41,508 bases of DNA. It comes from Mesotaenium endlicherianum. Its lineage: Eukaryota; Streptophyta; Zygnematophyceae; Zygnematales; Mesotaeniaceae. The stretch's first letter is position 1; each line of letters starts with the position of its first letter. This document shows, one piece after another, positions 28,696-39,492 of this stretch. The stretch covers positions 955,459 to 996,966 of the forward strand of contig WELA01011136.1 of NCBI GenBank assembly GCA_009602735.1. The letters are read 5' to 3'. Position numbers and translations under genes: made by a program. Under the pieces are notes generated by a model. That model was not told where the DNA came from. It was given only the letters and a program-made list of their open reading frames with translations, and did not search any database.

Positions 28696-31600
28696 TGAAG
28701 ACGAGAACTCACAAGGAGGTTATCCCCAGGAGCCTGCCGAGAAGCAAAGGACGAGACGTTGACAAGCCTATCATCGTGGAAGGAGTGGTCGACGGCAACA
28801 AGGCGAAGTGTATGGTCGACAGTGGCGCAAGTGCAAACTTTGTGCACAAGAAGCTGGTGAAAGAGTGGCGAATCCCTGTGCAGAAGCATTATGAGCCTAA
28901 GGAGGCAATTTTGGCGAATGGGCAGAGACTCAAGTGTGGTGCACCTACGGAAGCTATTCACGTGGAAGTAGCGGGGCACCGGAGTAAGGAAGTTATGGAG
29001 CAGGCAGAGTTGGGTCACCATGAGGTGATATTGGGCCGACCATGGCTGAGGAAAGCCAACCCTCAAGTGCACTGGAGCACAGGACAAGTGAAAGTCCAAG
29101 GGCGTGATGGTCGAATGGAGACAGCGAAACAGGTGGAGGTAGATACGACCACAAGTAACTGTCTTCTGTCGAGCCTGCAAGTTAAGAAGCTATGCAGGGC
29201 GAATCAGGTGAAGGAGATGTACCTTGTTTCGGTGGCCCTGGCCAGGTCATCAGATGGAGCAAGCGTGAATCCTAACAGCCTGGGCGAATGTACATCGCCG
29301 GAGGAGCAAGTAGTGGTGTCTGATCCCCTTGCTCAGAAGGAGCAGAGCCCAACTGCTCAAGAGAAGAAGCCTGCTGAGATGCCTGCCCAAATTAAGGCGC
29401 TGTTGGAGGAGTTCAAGTGCGTATTTCCTGAGGAGCTACCTGCAGGATTACCTCCACAGAGAGCTATGGAGCACAAGATTGAGTTGGAACCAGGGAGCAA
29501 GCCACCAGTGAGACCCGCCTATCGACAATCGTTTGCGGAGTTGGATGAGTTGAAGAAGCAGCTGACAGAGTTATTGGAGAAGGGATTCATCCGACCCAGC
29601 GAGTCTCCATTTGCAGCGCCAGTCTTATTTGTGAAGAAGAAGGATGGGACTATGAGGATGTGTGTCGACTACCGGGCACTCAACAAGGTCACCATCAAGA
29701 ACAGGTACCCACTTCCACGAGTGGACGAGTTGATTGACAGGCTTGTCGGGGCGAAGTATTTCTCGAAGATCGATTTGAGGAGTGGCTATCACCAGGTACG
29801 GATTGCGGAAGGAGACGTTCAGAAGACTGCTTTCAGAACTCGCTATGGTTTGTTCGAGTTCACAGTCATGCCTTTTGGATTGACTAATGCACCTGCTACA
29901 TTCATGGGACTCATGAATAGTATCTTCAGACCCTACTTGGACCAGTTTGTGGTGGTATTTTTGGACGACATCCTGATCTATTCGAAGACCTTGGAAGAGC
30001 ATGTGGAGCATCTGAGGAAGGTGTTGGAGGTCTTGAGAGATCAAAAGCTGTATGGGAAGATGAGCAAGTGCGACTTCTGTCTCAAGGAGGTCGAGTTTCT
30101 TGGACACATAGTGGGAGCTGAAGGAGTCAAGGTGGAGCAGAAGAAGGTGCAAGCAGTCAGAGATTGGCCGGTACCTGCTGATATTCATCAACTCAGGAGT
30201 TTCCTCGGCATGGCGAATTATTATCGACGTTTCATTGAAGGATTTGCCAAGGTGTGTGCACCGCTCACGGACATGTTGAAGAAGCAGGAGAAGTGGCTAT
30301 GGGGTGACAAGGAGCAGCAAGCCTTCGAGAAGATTAAGGAGCTGTTAACACAGGCACCTGTGTTGGCAATTGCCAGTCCAGAGCTTCCTTTCACCATCAT
30401 CACGGACGCATCAAACTTTGCAGTGGGAGCCATTCTTCTCCAGGACCAGGGCAAAGGATTGCAGCCTGTGGCATATGAGAGCAGGAAGTTGAGTCCTGCT
30501 GAGCAGAACTATGCAGCACACGAGCGGGAGATGTTGGCTATTATCCAGGCTTTGAGGATTTGGCGATGTTATGTGGACGGCCGGAAGGTGTTCATCAAGA
30601 CCGACCACAAGAGCTTGGAGAAGTTTATGACGCAGCCAACGTTGACACCAAGACAGGCAAGGTGGATGGAGTTTCTGCAACAGTTCGACCACAAGATTGA
30701 GTACTTACCTGGGAAGATCAACCCTGCAGACGCTTTATCCAGGAGGTGTGACCTTGCAGCTGTCTCAGTCATCAAGGAGAATATGGACTTCAAGGAGAAG
30801 CTTCAGAGAGGTTATGAGGAGGACCCAGAGTTTGCTGATGGTGGAGCAGCTGAGTCCAACTCGAGTATGCAGAAGAAGGACGGCATATGGTATTATGGTG
30901 ATTCCAAGAGAGTGGTGGTACCTGACATCAAGGAGCTACGAGACTTACTACTTGCGGAGCATCATGACTGCTTATATGCTGGACACTTTGGAAGCGAGAA
31001 GACGGCAAGCGTGCTGAAGCGGGAATACTACTGGAGAAATATGGACAAGGACATCGAGGAGTGGATCAGGAGTTGCGATGCGTGCCAGAGAAACAAGACA
31101 CCAAATCAAAAGAAGGGAGGTACATTGCGGCCCCTGCCTATTCCAGAGTATCCTTGGGAGCAGATTGCTATGGACTTCATCACATCGTTACCAGTCAGTG
31201 GTCAAGGGCACGATGCAGTATGGGTAGTGTCTGACAGACTCAGCAAGATGGCTCACTTCATTCCCATGAAGGAGACTTCTACGGCAGCAGATGTGGCACG
31301 GCTATTCTTTGATCATATTTTTAGGCTACATGGGTTGCCGAAGGTGATTGTTTCAGATCGAGATCCAAGGTTTACTAGCAACTTTTGGCGGTCATTGTTT
31401 ACTTTGATGGGGACCAAGCTGAGTATGAGCACTTCCTATCACCCTCAGACAGATGGGCAGAGTGAGAGGCTCAACAGAACTCTGCAAGAGGTGCTCAGGA
31501 GTTTCACTATGGAAGACCCTTCAGAGTGGGACAAGAAGCTACCAGGGTTGGAGTTTGCCTACAACAACAGCATGCAGGGATCGACCAAGCAGTCACCATT

Positions 31601-32270
31601 CGCTATGGTTTATGGGAGAGAAGTATATCATCCAGGGAACATCTTGTTGGAGAAGGCCAAGGAGACTCAGGTTCCTACTACACAAGCTTTTATGGAGCAG
31701 ATGGCCAAGACTTGGGATATGGCGAAGACGTGTATTCGGAAGGCACAACAAGAGCAGGTCAAGCATGCTAACAAGCACAGGAGGGAAGTGACATTCCAAG
31801 TGGGCGACAAAGTACTCTTGTCCACAGAGAACCTACCTTTCACAGGCAAGAGGAAACTGCGGGCACGGTTTACAGGTCCCTTTGAAGTGCTCAAGCAGGT
31901 GAATCTAGTGACCTACAAGTTGGAACTTCCTCCAGGATGGCGTATCCATGATGTGTTCCATGTCAGTTGTCTACGGCCATACGTTGACCCGAATGAAGGA
32001 CATCCAGGACGACTACCTACACCGCCACCACCGGTCGAGATCGATGATGTATTGGAGTATGAAGTGGAGGCGATTGTCGGCGATCGACGAGTCAAGCGAG
32101 GTCAACGAGTTGTCCAAGAGTATCTGGTCAAGTGGAAAGGCTACCATGCGGACGACAACACTTGGGAGCCAGAGGCCAACTTGACTCATTGTAAGAGTAA
32201 GTTGAGACGTTATCTGCAGAATGCGTCGAGGACGTCGCATCTTGAGAAGGGGGATGATGTAAGGTCATAG
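28656..32270 (+). CDS. pol: Pol of element A: protease, reverse transcriptase, RNase H, integrase, chromodomain
   Basis: The pol frame is -1 relative to gag. A first ATG lies at 28587 inside gag, but expression as Gag-Pol by frameshift is more likely. Residues below count from that ATG. Aspartic protease with active site DSGAS at D78. Reverse transcriptase about 340-500 with FVKKKDG, RALNK and the catalytic FLDD at 458-461. RNase H begins near D607 (TDAS), with E and D further on. Integrase zinc finger H792, H800, C830, C833; catalytic D863, D924 and E960, with exactly 35 residues between the last two. A GPF-type module (RFTGPFEVL) precedes the chromodomain at about 1157-1212 (EYEVEAIV, then YLVKWKGY, then TWEPEANL). 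All key residues are present, so the enzyme set looks functional. The stop is at 32270, just inside the 3' LTR. Confidence 0.96.
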   Translation, partial: RRTPVSRSGVSTGVKTRTHKEVIPRSLPRSKGRDVDKPIIVEGVVDGNKAKCMVDSGASANFVHKKLVKEWRIPVQKHYEPKEAILANGQRLKCGAPTEAIHVEVAGHRSKEVMEQAELGHHEVILGRPWLRKANPQVHWSTGQVKVQGRDGRMETAKQVEVDTTTSNCLLSSLQVKKLCRANQVKEMYLVSVALARSSDGASVNPNSLGECTSPEEQVVVSDPLAQKEQSPTAQEKKPAEMPAQIKALLEEFKCVFPEELPAGLPPQRAMEHKIELEPGSKPPVRPAYRQSFAELDELKKQLTELLEKGFIRPSESPFAAPVLFVKKKDGTMRMCVDYRALNKVTIKNRYPLPRVDELIDRLVGAKYFSKIDLRSGYHQVRIAEGDVQKTAFRTRYGLFEFTVMPFGLTNAPATFMGLMNSIFRPYLDQFVVVFLDDILIYSKTLEEHVEHLRKVLEVLRDQKLYGKMSKCDFCLKEVEFLGHIVGAEGVKVEQKKVQAVRDWPVPADIHQLRSFLGMANYYRRFIEGFAKVCAPLTDMLKKQEKWLWGDKEQQAFEKIKELLTQAPVLAIASPELPFTIITDASNFAVGAILLQDQGKGLQPVAYESRKLSPAEQNYAAHEREMLAIIQALRIWRCYVDGRKVFIKTDHKSLEKFMTQPTLTPRQARWMEFLQQFDHKIEYLPGKINPADALSRRCDLAAVSVIKENMDFKEKLQRGYEEDPEFADGGAAESNSSMQKKDGIWYYGDSKRVVVPDIKELRDLLLAEHHDCLYAGHFGSEKTASVLKREYYWRNMDKDIEEWIRSCDACQRNKTPNQKKGGTLRPLPIPEYPWEQIAMDFITSLPVSGQGHDAVWVVSDRLSKMAHFIPMKETSTAADVARLFFDHIFRLHGLPKVIVSDRDPRFTSNFWRSLFTLMGTKLSMSTSYHPQTDGQSERLNRTLQEVLRSFTMEDPSEWDKKLPGLEFAYNNSMQGSTKQSPFAMVYGREVYHPGNILLEKAKETQVPTTQAFMEQMAKTWDMAKTCIRKAQQEQVKHANKHRREVTFQVGDKVLLSTENLPFTGKRKLRARFTGPFEVLKQVNLVTYKLELPPGWRIHDVFHVSCLRPYVDPNEGHPGRLPTPPPPVEIDDVLEYEVEAIVGDRRVKRGQRVVQEYLVKWKGYHADDNTWEPEANLTHCKSKLRRYLQNASRTSHLEKGDDVRS
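32244..32254 (+). other. Polypurine tract of element A
   Basis: GAGAAGGGGGA, three bases before the 3' LTR, primes plus-strand DNA synthesis. It overlaps the last codons of pol. Confidence 0.85.
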
Positions 32271-33001
32271 GTTTATGAAGTGCATTTTTGAGTATCATGA
32301 AAGTATGTTTTGATTGTATAGTAGTGTAGAGTGCATTTTTGTGGTCATTTTGATATAAAGTTCATCGAATTTGGTCAAGTATTGAGAGAGTTATGGATTT
32401 CCGAAGTTTAATTAGTTTTGAGGTCGGTTGACGACTGTCCTTAATTCGCGGTGAGCGCGACCGTCGGATTGACCGACAGCGTCGAGCGATCTGGCCCGTT
32501 AGAATGAACTCGAACCTTCACGTAAGTTCGGCTGACGCGGAGTGCCGACTAGGTCGATTTACCTAGAAGTTTCGGTTTAGCCTAGCGCGTCTAAGATAGA
32601 ATATTCTAGTAATGTCGATGCATGTATGTGGACGTCAATTCGGCCCGACACGTCAGATTAGACTGATCTGGCTTACTCACGAATATTCTGGAAGGGACGA
32701 TTTGACGAACACTTAGGAAAATCCGTAGCTTCCTCCTAGGGAGTAGAACTTAGGCAGAAAATTATAAATAGGCATAACTTCTTTGTTTCTGGGGAGTTTT
32801 CACTTCTGTAAATTTCTACGGGTTTGTAATGACAAGGCCTTTCATCCTACATCATTTGTGAGCAGTTTCTTGCTACTCAAAATGTTGAGTAATTTTCCTA
32901 AGTTTTGTTAGTGATATGCCGCTGCACTCTCTAGTATGATGGCAACTAGTTCCTTTCCTCGTGAGTCACTACGCTTCCACTAGGGCACTCTGCCCCTTTC
33001 A
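32258..33001 (+). repeat. 3' LTR of element A
   Basis: 744 bp, TG...CA, nearly identical to the 5' LTR, followed directly by the target duplication CCATG. The pol stop codon lies 13 bases inside it. Confidence 0.97.
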
Positions 33002-33207
33002 CCATGTCTACCAGGGAGCAGGACGACTTAGTGGACGAGACTCCTACTCTCTCAGAGGAGGAGGAGGATGAGGAGGATGAGGAAGAAGAACAAGGCAGAG
33101 GAGAAGCATCAGGAGCTGGTACTCAAGAGACCCAGGGGCAGGCAGGGGCACTTCCTAAGGAACCAAGATCAGGTATATGGAACGTGATCCCGGTCATGGA
33201 GGCGACT
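33002..33207 (+). pseudogene. B' ORF3 remainder between elements A and B
   Basis: This 206-bp piece continues the ORF3 of B' (compare element B at about 40574-40772). It encodes the acidic tail (Ser-Glu-Glu-rich, then EDEEEE) and the start of the following Pro-rich part. The first five bases, CCATG, are the second copy of the element A target duplication. It ends at CGACT, where element B is inserted. Confidence 0.92.
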
Positions 33208-33360
33208 TGTAATGAATCAGTATATTAGTAAATATAATATTCATTTAAATATAATAGTTAATTAAGTTCAGCCTGCTGAACTTCAGTTAATAGTCTGTCT
33301 GCTGGACTTTACATAATTATCAGTTTAATGACTCAGTTGGAAGCAGCAGGCTGAAGTCCA

Positions 33361-33366
33361 TATAAG
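33361..33366 (+). promoter_or_regulatory. TATA-like element in the 5' LTR of element B
   Basis: CATATAAGTC context, repeated unchanged in the 3' LTR (around 41437). It sits downstream of the CAGC/GCTG repeat cluster, which may be the enhancer part of U3. Confidence 0.5.
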
Positions 33367-33909
33367 TCAGCTTGCTGACCCATTCTTTGACAGCCAGCTG
33401 ACTTCCGTACTCGGTAGCAGCGAACTGCCTTGACTTACACCTAAGTACGATATGCTAGATGAATGGCCAGATGACATCCCTATGATGGATGGCTATTCGG
33501 GATGATGGGAGATGGCGGTGGATTTGGTTAACCGAGGTCCTACCAACGTGGTTAACTCCCGGGTAGGCGGTGCCATCGCACTGACCGTTGAACAGTAAAC
33601 TCATTCCATGTACATATGCTAGGCATTGCTCTCGGGTTCGGCATTCGGAAACGAGGCCAACTCTCTTGTACAGCTGACTGAGAGAGATCTGAATCCAAGG
33701 CGAGAAGCCATTGATACGCACTGTCTTCTAACCTTGCTTATGTATGAGTTTACTGATTTGCATTATTGCCGCTAGTTTACTCGCATTTGACTTACGAGTA
33801 TTATTCTTTGCTAGTGTAATGTCCTTTGCCGTTTAACCAATTAACGGAAAATACCATAAAGATTACTTGCTGATATAAAGATCTTTATTAATTGTTAATC
33901 GCCTATTTG

Positions 33910-33915
33910 GTAAGT
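33910..33915 (+). promoter_or_regulatory. Candidate 5' splice site at the end of the 5' LTR of element B
   Basis: GTAAGT in the context TTTG|GTAAGTC, a near-perfect donor, in the untranslated leader ahead of gag. A second strong donor, GTAAGG (33965-33970), directly follows the gag ATG. Either could be joined to the acceptor before ORF3. Confidence 0.5.
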
Positions 33916-33928
33916 CGATTCATTTCAG

Positions 33929-33940
33929 TGGTATCGGAGC
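33929..33940 (+). other. Primer-binding site of element B (initiator-Met tRNA)
   Basis: TGGTATCGGAGC, one base after the LTR end and identical to the site in element A. Confidence 0.85.
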
Positions 33941-33961
33941 AATTATCACAGTCTTCTTTGT

Positions 33962-35440
33962 ATGGTAAGGACAAGGTCTCAAACTAGCAACTCCCGAGAC
34001 ATGGAGAACCAGGATAACGAGAATGTCGAAAACCAGGCGGAAAGCCATGTAGCGGGAAACCGTACCTATTCGGAAGCAGTAGCGGATACTGCAGCTAGGG
34101 AGGCTGCAGATGAGGCAGCTGCTATTGCCTCAGTCGCAGCTCAGCAAGCTGAGGAGGAGATAGCCAGACTAGAAGCTGAACAAGTAGCAAAGGCCGCTGA
34201 AGATATACAAAGGAGGGAAGGACAGCCAGCTGACGAGCGCACTGTTGAAGAACTTATGGCATCAAGGGCCAATGTTCTGAACCCACCTCCTGCCGTACAA
34301 CTCAATGTACCCCTAGGTCAAATACGTGACCGGCTGAATGCGGCAGGAATTGCTGCTGCAGGAGCAAGAGGGATTGTTGAGGACACTACTCAGCGAGTAG
34401 ATGCCAATGCTGCTGCTGCATTTGCTAATCTACCACCCCAAAATGTAGACTTGGGAGCATTGTTCGTTCAGATGCAGTCGCAAATGGCGACCATGTATCA
34501 GTCCCAGCAGGAGGACAAAAGAATCATAATGTCCCTACTCCGGGACAGAGACCAACTGGGGTCTCACACCACTAGTGGTGGTGGCCGAGGGCCTAGTAAG
34601 CCCAAGCCGAAACCTCCCCAGGACTATGATCCTGAGGGAAACAGAAAATATTACCTGATCAAGTTTCTCGCGGATGTTGAGCAGTGGCTGGAGAACTACC
34701 CAGAACTGCAAGATTACGAGAAGGTCAGGCACACCGGTGCGCTACTGAAAGGCAGTGCCGCAGACTGGTGGCTTTACTGGAAGGAAGAGCGTAAGGCTCG
34801 GCAACTCGGTGACCCTACGTGGGTAGAGTTTGTCGAGAAGTTGCATGAGAAGTTTGATGTCATCAACCAGCAGGAGAAAGCTATCTATGCGATGATCTCC
34901 CTGACACTGAAGCAGACCACTTCAGTTGCTGAGTTTGCTCAAAAGTTCCAAGAGAACATGATGAAGCAGCCTGATTTGCCAGAACGGTATAGGATAGCAT
35001 ACTTCAGGTATGGCTTGAAATCCGAGGTCTCTGGTCATTTTGCTGAGAAAAAGTATGAGAAACTGGCTGACTTGATCCAGGATGCTGACGCCTGGGATCA
35101 GCAGCAGTTCAATCACAAGCGCCAGAGTAACGCTTTGGTGTCTAAGATTGTCAAAAAGCCCCACGGTTCCTACAATGCAGTTGAAGGAGACCAGGCTGAG
35201 GATAATCAGGGTGATGAATATGAGTATGAGTACAATGCTATTCAGTCTAGAGGTAGAGGTGGTCCCTCTCGAGGTGGCTATGGAAGGGGTGGTGGTAGGA
35301 CTAAGCCGAGACCAGCCTCAGCAAAATCTACTTGCTACCATTGTCAGCAGAAAGGCCACTACAGAGAACAGTGTCCGGTCAAGCACCTGCCTAAGGTCGA
35401 GAGAAAAGACCAGCCTTTAAAAGACAGCAACAGTCAGTAA
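33962..35440 (+). CDS. gag: Gag of element B
   Basis: 492-residue nucleocapsid/capsid precursor. Residues about 30-110 form an Ala/Glu-rich coiled-coil-like helix. A retrotransposon gag domain occupies roughly 220-390, with [16 protein letters not shown] and [10 protein letters not shown] stretches. An Arg-Gly-rich basic patch (about 420-445, [15 protein letters not shown]) precedes a CCHC zinc knuckle at 458-471 ([14 protein letters not shown]). The ATG lies 21 bases after the primer-binding site, and its context ATG GTAAGG doubles as a possible splice donor. The reading frame is intact and ends with TAA at 35438-35440, inside the frameshift hairpin. It is longer than the gag of element A and not closely similar outside the zinc knuckle. 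Confidence 0.95.
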   Translation: MVRTRSQTSNSRDMENQDNENVENQAESHVAGNRTYSEAVADTAAREAADEAAAIASVAAQQAEEEIARLEAEQVAKAAEDIQRREGQPADERTVEELMASRANVLNPPPAVQLNVPLGQIRDRLNAAGIAAAGARGIVEDTTQRVDANAAAAFANLPPQNVDLGALFVQMQSQMATMYQSQQEDKRIIMSLLRDRDQLGSHTTSGGGRGPSKPKPKPPQDYDPEGNRKYYLIKFLADVEQWLENYPELQDYEKVRHTGALLKGSAADWWLYWKEERKARQLGDPTWVEFVEKLHEKFDVINQQEKAIYAMISLTLKQTTSVAEFAQKFQENMMKQPDLPERYRIAYFRYGLKSEVSGHFAEKKYEKLADLIQDADAWDQQQFNHKRQSNALVSKIVKKPHGSYNAVEGDQAEDNQGDEYEYEYNAIQSRGRGGPSRGGYGRGGGRTKPRPASAKSTCYHCQQKGHYREQCPVKHLPKVERKDQPLKDSNSQ

Positions 35441-35457
35441 TCCAGTCTACTGACTGT
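35416..35457 (+). promoter_or_regulatory. Predicted -1 ribosomal frameshift signal of element B
   Basis: In the gag frame the bases read CCT TTA AAA, so the heptamer T TTA AAA (35416-35422) fits X XXY YYZ exactly. A 7-base spacer (35423-35429) is followed by a perfect 10-bp stem: ACAGTCAGTA (35430-35439) with TACTGACTGT (35448-35457), loop 8 bases. The gag TAA starts in the 5' arm. After a -1 slip the pol frame is open without interruption to 39225. Confidence 0.85.
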
Positions 35458-38400
35458 GAGGATGCTAGAGATAGTGAGTCGTCACTAGCTGCCCTCGTAG
35501 CAGGTATTATGGGTCCTGCTGAACTGGATTCACTATGCATGCCTGACAAACAGATAAAGGAGACCATCAGTAATATAGACGTCCAGAGAGTGCACACTCT
35601 GGATGCTCTTGTTCCACCTGATGTCCAACATTTCTTTGCTACGTCAGGAGAACAATGCGAAAGTCAGGAAAAGACAGCCCCCCCTATCCTACTGCATTGC
35701 ATGATTGCAGGTAGGAAAGTGAGGGCATTTGCTGACGGAGGGGTGTCACATACTTTTATCCACAAGGACTTAGTTAAGCGGCTAAGGCTGCCTACTGTCA
35801 CCCAAGGGAATAGAAAAATATTCCTTGGAGATGCCTCAAGTATCCCGGGAGGAGTTATAACCAAGCCTATTGAGGTCCAGTTAGGTTCTGGCATTGCAGT
35901 TCTAACTGAAACGCTTACATTTGAGGTACTCAACACTGGCTTTTATGATCTCGTGCTAGGCAGGTCCTGGCTTAATAGACATCAAGCTGAAGTGTGTTGG
36001 AGCAGAGGTACAGTTAAAGTGAGAGGAGCCAGTGATGGGCAGACTGACTTGGCACCCACCAGTGCTCTTCCTCTTGTCCTGTGTGGATGGCAAATGAAGG
36101 AAAAGAAGAGGCTTCCAGAAGGATGCAAGTTGCTGAATGCAATGGAGTTCGTCAAAAGCTGGAACCAGAAGGAAGACAGAATGTTCTGTCTGCTGCTAAG
36201 AGAGGTACCTCCTCAACCTGAAGAAGTGGTTGAGAAAAAGGTACACCCTCCGGAACACCCTACTGCTGCAAACATTGTTGCTCAGTACACGGATGTGTTT
36301 AATATGCCTCCAGGACTACCCCCTAAGCGGGAAGTAGATCATAGGATTGATTTATTACCTGGTAGCCAGCCACCCTGGCAACGCACGTATGGCTTGTCTT
36401 ATTTGGAGAGTGAGGAGTTGAAAACACAGATTGCAGAGCTGGAGGAAAATGGTTACATTTCTCCCAGTAAATCACCGTACGGCGCACCTATCCTATTTGT
36501 TAAGAAAAAGGATGGCAGTATGCGGATGTGTGTGGATTACAGAGCCCTGAACAGAATTACAGTAAAGAACAAGTATGCTTTACCCAGAATCGAGGACTTG
36601 CTTGATACCCTGTCTGGCGCTAAGGTGTTCAGTAAGATAGATCTCAAGAGTGGTTATCATCAAATCAGAATTGCTGAGGGGGATGAACACAAGACTGCTT
36701 TCCGCACACGTTATGGACACTATGAGTTCAACGTGATGCCATTTGGACTGACTAATGCTCCTGCTACCTTTATGGGTGCTATGAATGACATTTTCAGACC
36801 TTATTTGGATAAGTTTGTGCAAGTTTTCCTGGATGATATTTTAATTTTCTCTAAAGATGAAGCTCAGCACACTGAACACTTAAAGAAAGTGCTGGACACT
36901 CTGCGGAAAAATCACTTGTATGCTAAAATGAGCAAGTGTGATTTCTTTAAGGAAAGTATTGAATTCTTAGGCCACGTTGTCAGTAAAGAGGGCATCAGTG
37001 TGGATCCTAAGAAAGTCCAGACCATAAGGGACTGGCCAGTACCACAGTCTGTCTCTGAAGTTAGATCCTTCCTCGGGTTGGCTAACTACTATAGGAGATT
37101 TATTGAGAATTATTCCACAAAGGCCAGTAAACTGACTGACCTTACTAAGAAAGACATCGGGTATGTGTGGGGGGAAGAGCAGCAGGCTGCCTTCCAGACC
37201 CTTAAAGATGCCCTTTGTTCTGCCCCAGTGCTAGCCGTGTATGACCCCAGCAAACCGGTGCAGGTGGTTACTGATGCCTCTGATTTTGCCATGGGTGCTA
37301 TTTTGTTGCAGCCTGCTGACAAAACCACAAAGGATGGTAAGGTACGGCAGGAGTGGCATCCTGTGTTGTATGAGTCTATGAAATTTAATCCAGCGGAGAT
37401 TAATTACTCAGTGCATGATAAAGAGCTGCTAGCTATCATTCATGTACTCAAACAGTGGAGAGCATACTTACATGGTAAAGCTTTTAAGGTGATTACAGAT
37501 CATCTAGCTCTGACCCACTTTCAGAAGAAGTCCAAGCTGTCGAGGAGGGAGAACCGCTGGAGCCAGATGCTGGAGCAGTTCCAAGTCCAGATCGACTACA
37601 AACCAGGGAAGTTGAATCCTGCTGATGCACTCTCTAGAAGACCTGACTTGCAAGAAAGGAACTTTAGTCAGCATACTGTAGATAAAGTCCTGTGTGCACT
37701 CACTTCACTAAAGGTGAAAAAGTCCTTCCTTGAACAACTTAGGAAAGCCTACCTTTCTGACCCAACATTTGAGCCCAGCCCCACTACTGGTATGTGTCGT
37801 GCTACCGCACTCGGGTATAAGCTCAAGGGAGGGGTCTGGGTGACTGAAACCACTTCAGGCAGGCTGAAGCTGGTCATTCCTAATAATTTGGAAATAAGGT
37901 CTCTCTTACTGAGTCAAGCTCATGACAGTCTCCTGGGTGGACATTTGGGGCAGGCCAAAACTGTTGGCAAACTGGCAAAACATTATCATTGGGAGGGGTT
38001 ACCCCGGGAGGTCTTGAAATATGTCAAGTCCTGTGACCAGTGTCAGAGAAATAAGTCTCGGCACACACCACCCGGAGGTCTCTTGCAACCGCTACCCATC
38101 CCAGCGGGACGCTGGGAAACTATATCCATGGACTGGGTGGTCTCACTACCAAGAACTGCCAACGGGCATGATTCAATACTGGTAGTCGTGGATAAACTGA
38201 CAAAAATGGTCATTTTTATCCCCACAACTGTCAAAGTGACTGCACTCGAAACAGCGAGACAGTTTTACAACCATGTAGTATGCCAACATGGGCTCCCTTC
38301 TAATATCATCTCAGACAGAGACTCAAAATTCACCTCTAAGTTCTGGAGAGCTTTAATGGGGTTAATGGGAGTCAAACAGCTGCTCAGCACAGCAAACCAC

Positions 38401-39225
38401 CCTCAGACTGATGGGCAGACTGAAAGAACTAACCGAGTTCTGCAGGAGGTGCTGAGAGCATATATTAACCAAAAACAAGATAATTGGGATGACCTGTTGC
38501 CTCAAATTCAGTTTGCGGTCAACAGTGCGGTGCACGCGTCAACGGGCAAAACTCCTTTTGAACTCAGCCTGGGTAGAGTCCCTAAGTCTCCTCTAGATGT
38601 GCTAGGGGAATCTTTAACTCACCCTGAAGGGATTGACAACCCGGTCTCCCTCCAGTTAACTCAGGAGTTTGCTGACACCCTGTCAGAAGTCCAACGAAAC
38701 TTGCACACGGCCCAAGAAAACCAACAAAAATACGCTAATCAACACCGTCGGGAACTGACATTTTCCAAGGGGGATTTAGTCAAACTGCATTCTCAGCACC
38801 TGTACCTCCCTGGTGTGGTCAAGAAAAAGCTTGGCCCTGTCTGGGTCGGTCCATATTCGGTGGTCCGTCGTGTCGGTCAGAATGCTTACAAACTGAACAT
38901 GTCAGCTGAATACAAGGGGCACCCGGTCTTTAATGTCTCCTTCCTGGAACCGTACATCAAAGGTGATACACTGTTCACAGGTCGGTTCCCTGTCCAACCG
39001 GGACCGGTCCCCGCTGTCCGGGACGGCGACCCTGAGGAATATGAGGTCGATGAGATTTTAGACGCTCGCTCGGTCCGTCGATCGTCTAAATATGTCATGA
39101 AATACCTCATTCGATGGAAGGGTTACGATGCCTCTGGGGACACTTGGGAGTTTAAGGACCACTTGACCAATGCCAAAGGGGCGTTGACACGGTTCCACCT
39201 TCGGGCCGCTGGAGTCCCTCCATAA
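35422..39225 (+). CDS. pol: Pol of element B: protease (unusual active site), reverse transcriptase, RNase H, integrase, chromodomain
   Basis: The frame is -1 relative to gag and open from the frameshift site; the first ATG is at 35509 and residues below count from it. The protease region has [11 protein letters not shown] at residue 76 where DSG or DTG is expected, so the catalytic triad reads D-G-G. Reverse transcriptase about 320-480 with FVKKKDG, RALNR and catalytic FLDD at 440-443. RNase H starts near D589 (VTDAS). Integrase zinc finger H805, H812, C842, C845; catalytic D875, D936 and E972, with 35 residues between the last two. A GPY-type module (VWVGPYSVV) is followed by a chromodomain at about 1177-1228 (EYEVDEIL, then YLIRWKGY, then TWEFKDHL). 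Apart from the protease change the enzyme set looks intact. It is related to, but clearly distinct from, the pol of element A, and is nearly identical to the remnant in B'. Confidence 0.96.
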   Translation, partial: RQQQSVIQSTDCEDARDSESSLAALVAGIMGPAELDSLCMPDKQIKETISNIDVQRVHTLDALVPPDVQHFFATSGEQCESQEKTAPPILLHCMIAGRKVRAFADGGVSHTFIHKDLVKRLRLPTVTQGNRKIFLGDASSIPGGVITKPIEVQLGSGIAVLTETLTFEVLNTGFYDLVLGRSWLNRHQAEVCWSRGTVKVRGASDGQTDLAPTSALPLVLCGWQMKEKKRLPEGCKLLNAMEFVKSWNQKEDRMFCLLLREVPPQPEEVVEKKVHPPEHPTAANIVAQYTDVFNMPPGLPPKREVDHRIDLLPGSQPPWQRTYGLSYLESEELKTQIAELEENGYISPSKSPYGAPILFVKKKDGSMRMCVDYRALNRITVKNKYALPRIEDLLDTLSGAKVFSKIDLKSGYHQIRIAEGDEHKTAFRTRYGHYEFNVMPFGLTNAPATFMGAMNDIFRPYLDKFVQVFLDDILIFSKDEAQHTEHLKKVLDTLRKNHLYAKMSKCDFFKESIEFLGHVVSKEGISVDPKKVQTIRDWPVPQSVSEVRSFLGLANYYRRFIENYSTKASKLTDLTKKDIGYVWGEEQQAAFQTLKDALCSAPVLAVYDPSKPVQVVTDASDFAMGAILLQPADKTTKDGKVRQEWHPVLYESMKFNPAEINYSVHDKELLAIIHVLKQWRAYLHGKAFKVITDHLALTHFQKKSKLSRRENRWSQMLEQFQVQIDYKPGKLNPADALSRRPDLQERNFSQHTVDKVLCALTSLKVKKSFLEQLRKAYLSDPTFEPSPTTGMCRATALGYKLKGGVWVTETTSGRLKLVIPNNLEIRSLLLSQAHDSLLGGHLGQAKTVGKLAKHYHWEGLPREVLKYVKSCDQCQRNKSRHTPPGGLLQPLPIPAGRWETISMDWVVSLPRTANGHDSILVVVDKLTKMVIFIPTTVKVTALETARQFYNHVVCQHGLPSNIISDRDSKFTSKFWRALMGLMGVKQLLSTANHPQTDGQTERTNRVLQEVLRAYINQKQDNWDDLLPQIQFAVNSAVHASTGKTPFELSLGRVPKSPLDVLGESLTHPEGIDNPVSLQLTQEFADTLSEVQRNLHTAQENQQKYANQHRRELTFSKGDLVKLHSQHLYLPGVVKKKLGPVWVGPYSVVRRVGQNAYKLNMSAEYKGHPVFNVSFLEPYIKGDTLFTGRFPVQPGPVPAVRDGDPEEYEVDEILDARSVRRSSKYVMKYLIRWKGYDASGDTWEFKDHLTNAKGALTRFHLRAAGVPP

Positions 39226-39273
39226 CTGTCATTTCAGTTGACACGGGAAGGTGACAGGCGGTCCTGTCTCCAT

Positions 39274-39287
39274 TTAAGTTGGAGGGG
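39274..39287 (+). other. Internal copy of the polypurine tract
   Basis: TTAAGTTGGAGGGG shares 13 consecutive bases with the terminal tract at 41268-41280. It could serve as a second plus-strand primer (a central polypurine tract) or be a relic of the original tract before ORF3 was gained. Confidence 0.6.
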
Positions 39288-39461
39288 AAAATATATGACA
39301 GTTAGTGAGCGAGAGCGATAAAAACACACTCATACGTTTATGTGTAGCGCATCGCAACTACGTCAACTTTTAGCAATCATCCTGTAAGGTAAACAGCAGC
39401 GAAGCCACTATACTAAATACTAACATACTTCCTGCAATCCCTATGACAAAGGTCCATATCC

Positions 39462-39491
39462 TACTAACTTGTGCCCTGGTTACATGTGCAG
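39462..39491 (+). promoter_or_regulatory. Candidate branch point and 3' splice site for ORF3 mRNA
   Basis: TACTAAC is followed 24 bases after its branch A by CAG at 39489-39491. The first exon base after the cut precedes ATG GCG. The same arrangement is kept in the decayed copy B', where the rest of ORF3 has mutated. Confidence 0.6.
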
Positions 39492-39492
39492 G

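Larger units (their letters stand above)
26859..33001 (+). mobile_element. Element A: complete Ty3/gypsy chromovirus LTR retrotransposon
   Basis: Complete element of 6143 bp with two 744-bp LTRs (TG...CA) that differ at about nine positions, a primer-binding site complementary to initiator-Met tRNA, gag, pol in the -1 frame, and a polypurine tract. It is flanked by the 5-bp target duplication CCATG (26854-26858 and 33002-33006). It is inserted in ORF3 of the decayed copy B', in the same orientation. Both main frames are intact, so it may be recently active. Presence of an integrase C-terminal chromodomain places it among chromoviruses. Confidence 0.97.
33208..33927 (+). repeat. 5' LTR of element B
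   Basis: Starts TGTAATGAATCAG and ends GATTCATTTCA. It contains a perfect palindrome-like GTTCAGC-CT-GCTGAAC (33266-33281) and several related CAGC/GCTG motifs up to about 33395. A TATAAG motif at 33361-33366 is the likely core promoter. A consensus splice donor GTAAGT lies 18 bases before its end. Confidence 0.95.
39226..39491 (+). other. Pol-ORF3 spacer with internal polypurine tract and splice acceptor
   Basis: Untranslated stretch. TTAAGTTGGAGGG at 39274-39286 repeats the polypurine tract found before the 3' LTR. TACTAAC at 39462-39468 matches the branch-point consensus, and TGTGCAG ends at 39491, one base before the ATG of ORF3. Both features are conserved in B' (25761-25790 for the acceptor). 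Confidence 0.7.

Noticed and set aside
35430..35457. Rho-independent terminator at the gag end of element B
   Set aside because: There is a hairpin but no following T-run and the host is eukaryotic; the slippery site and -1 pol frame explain it better.
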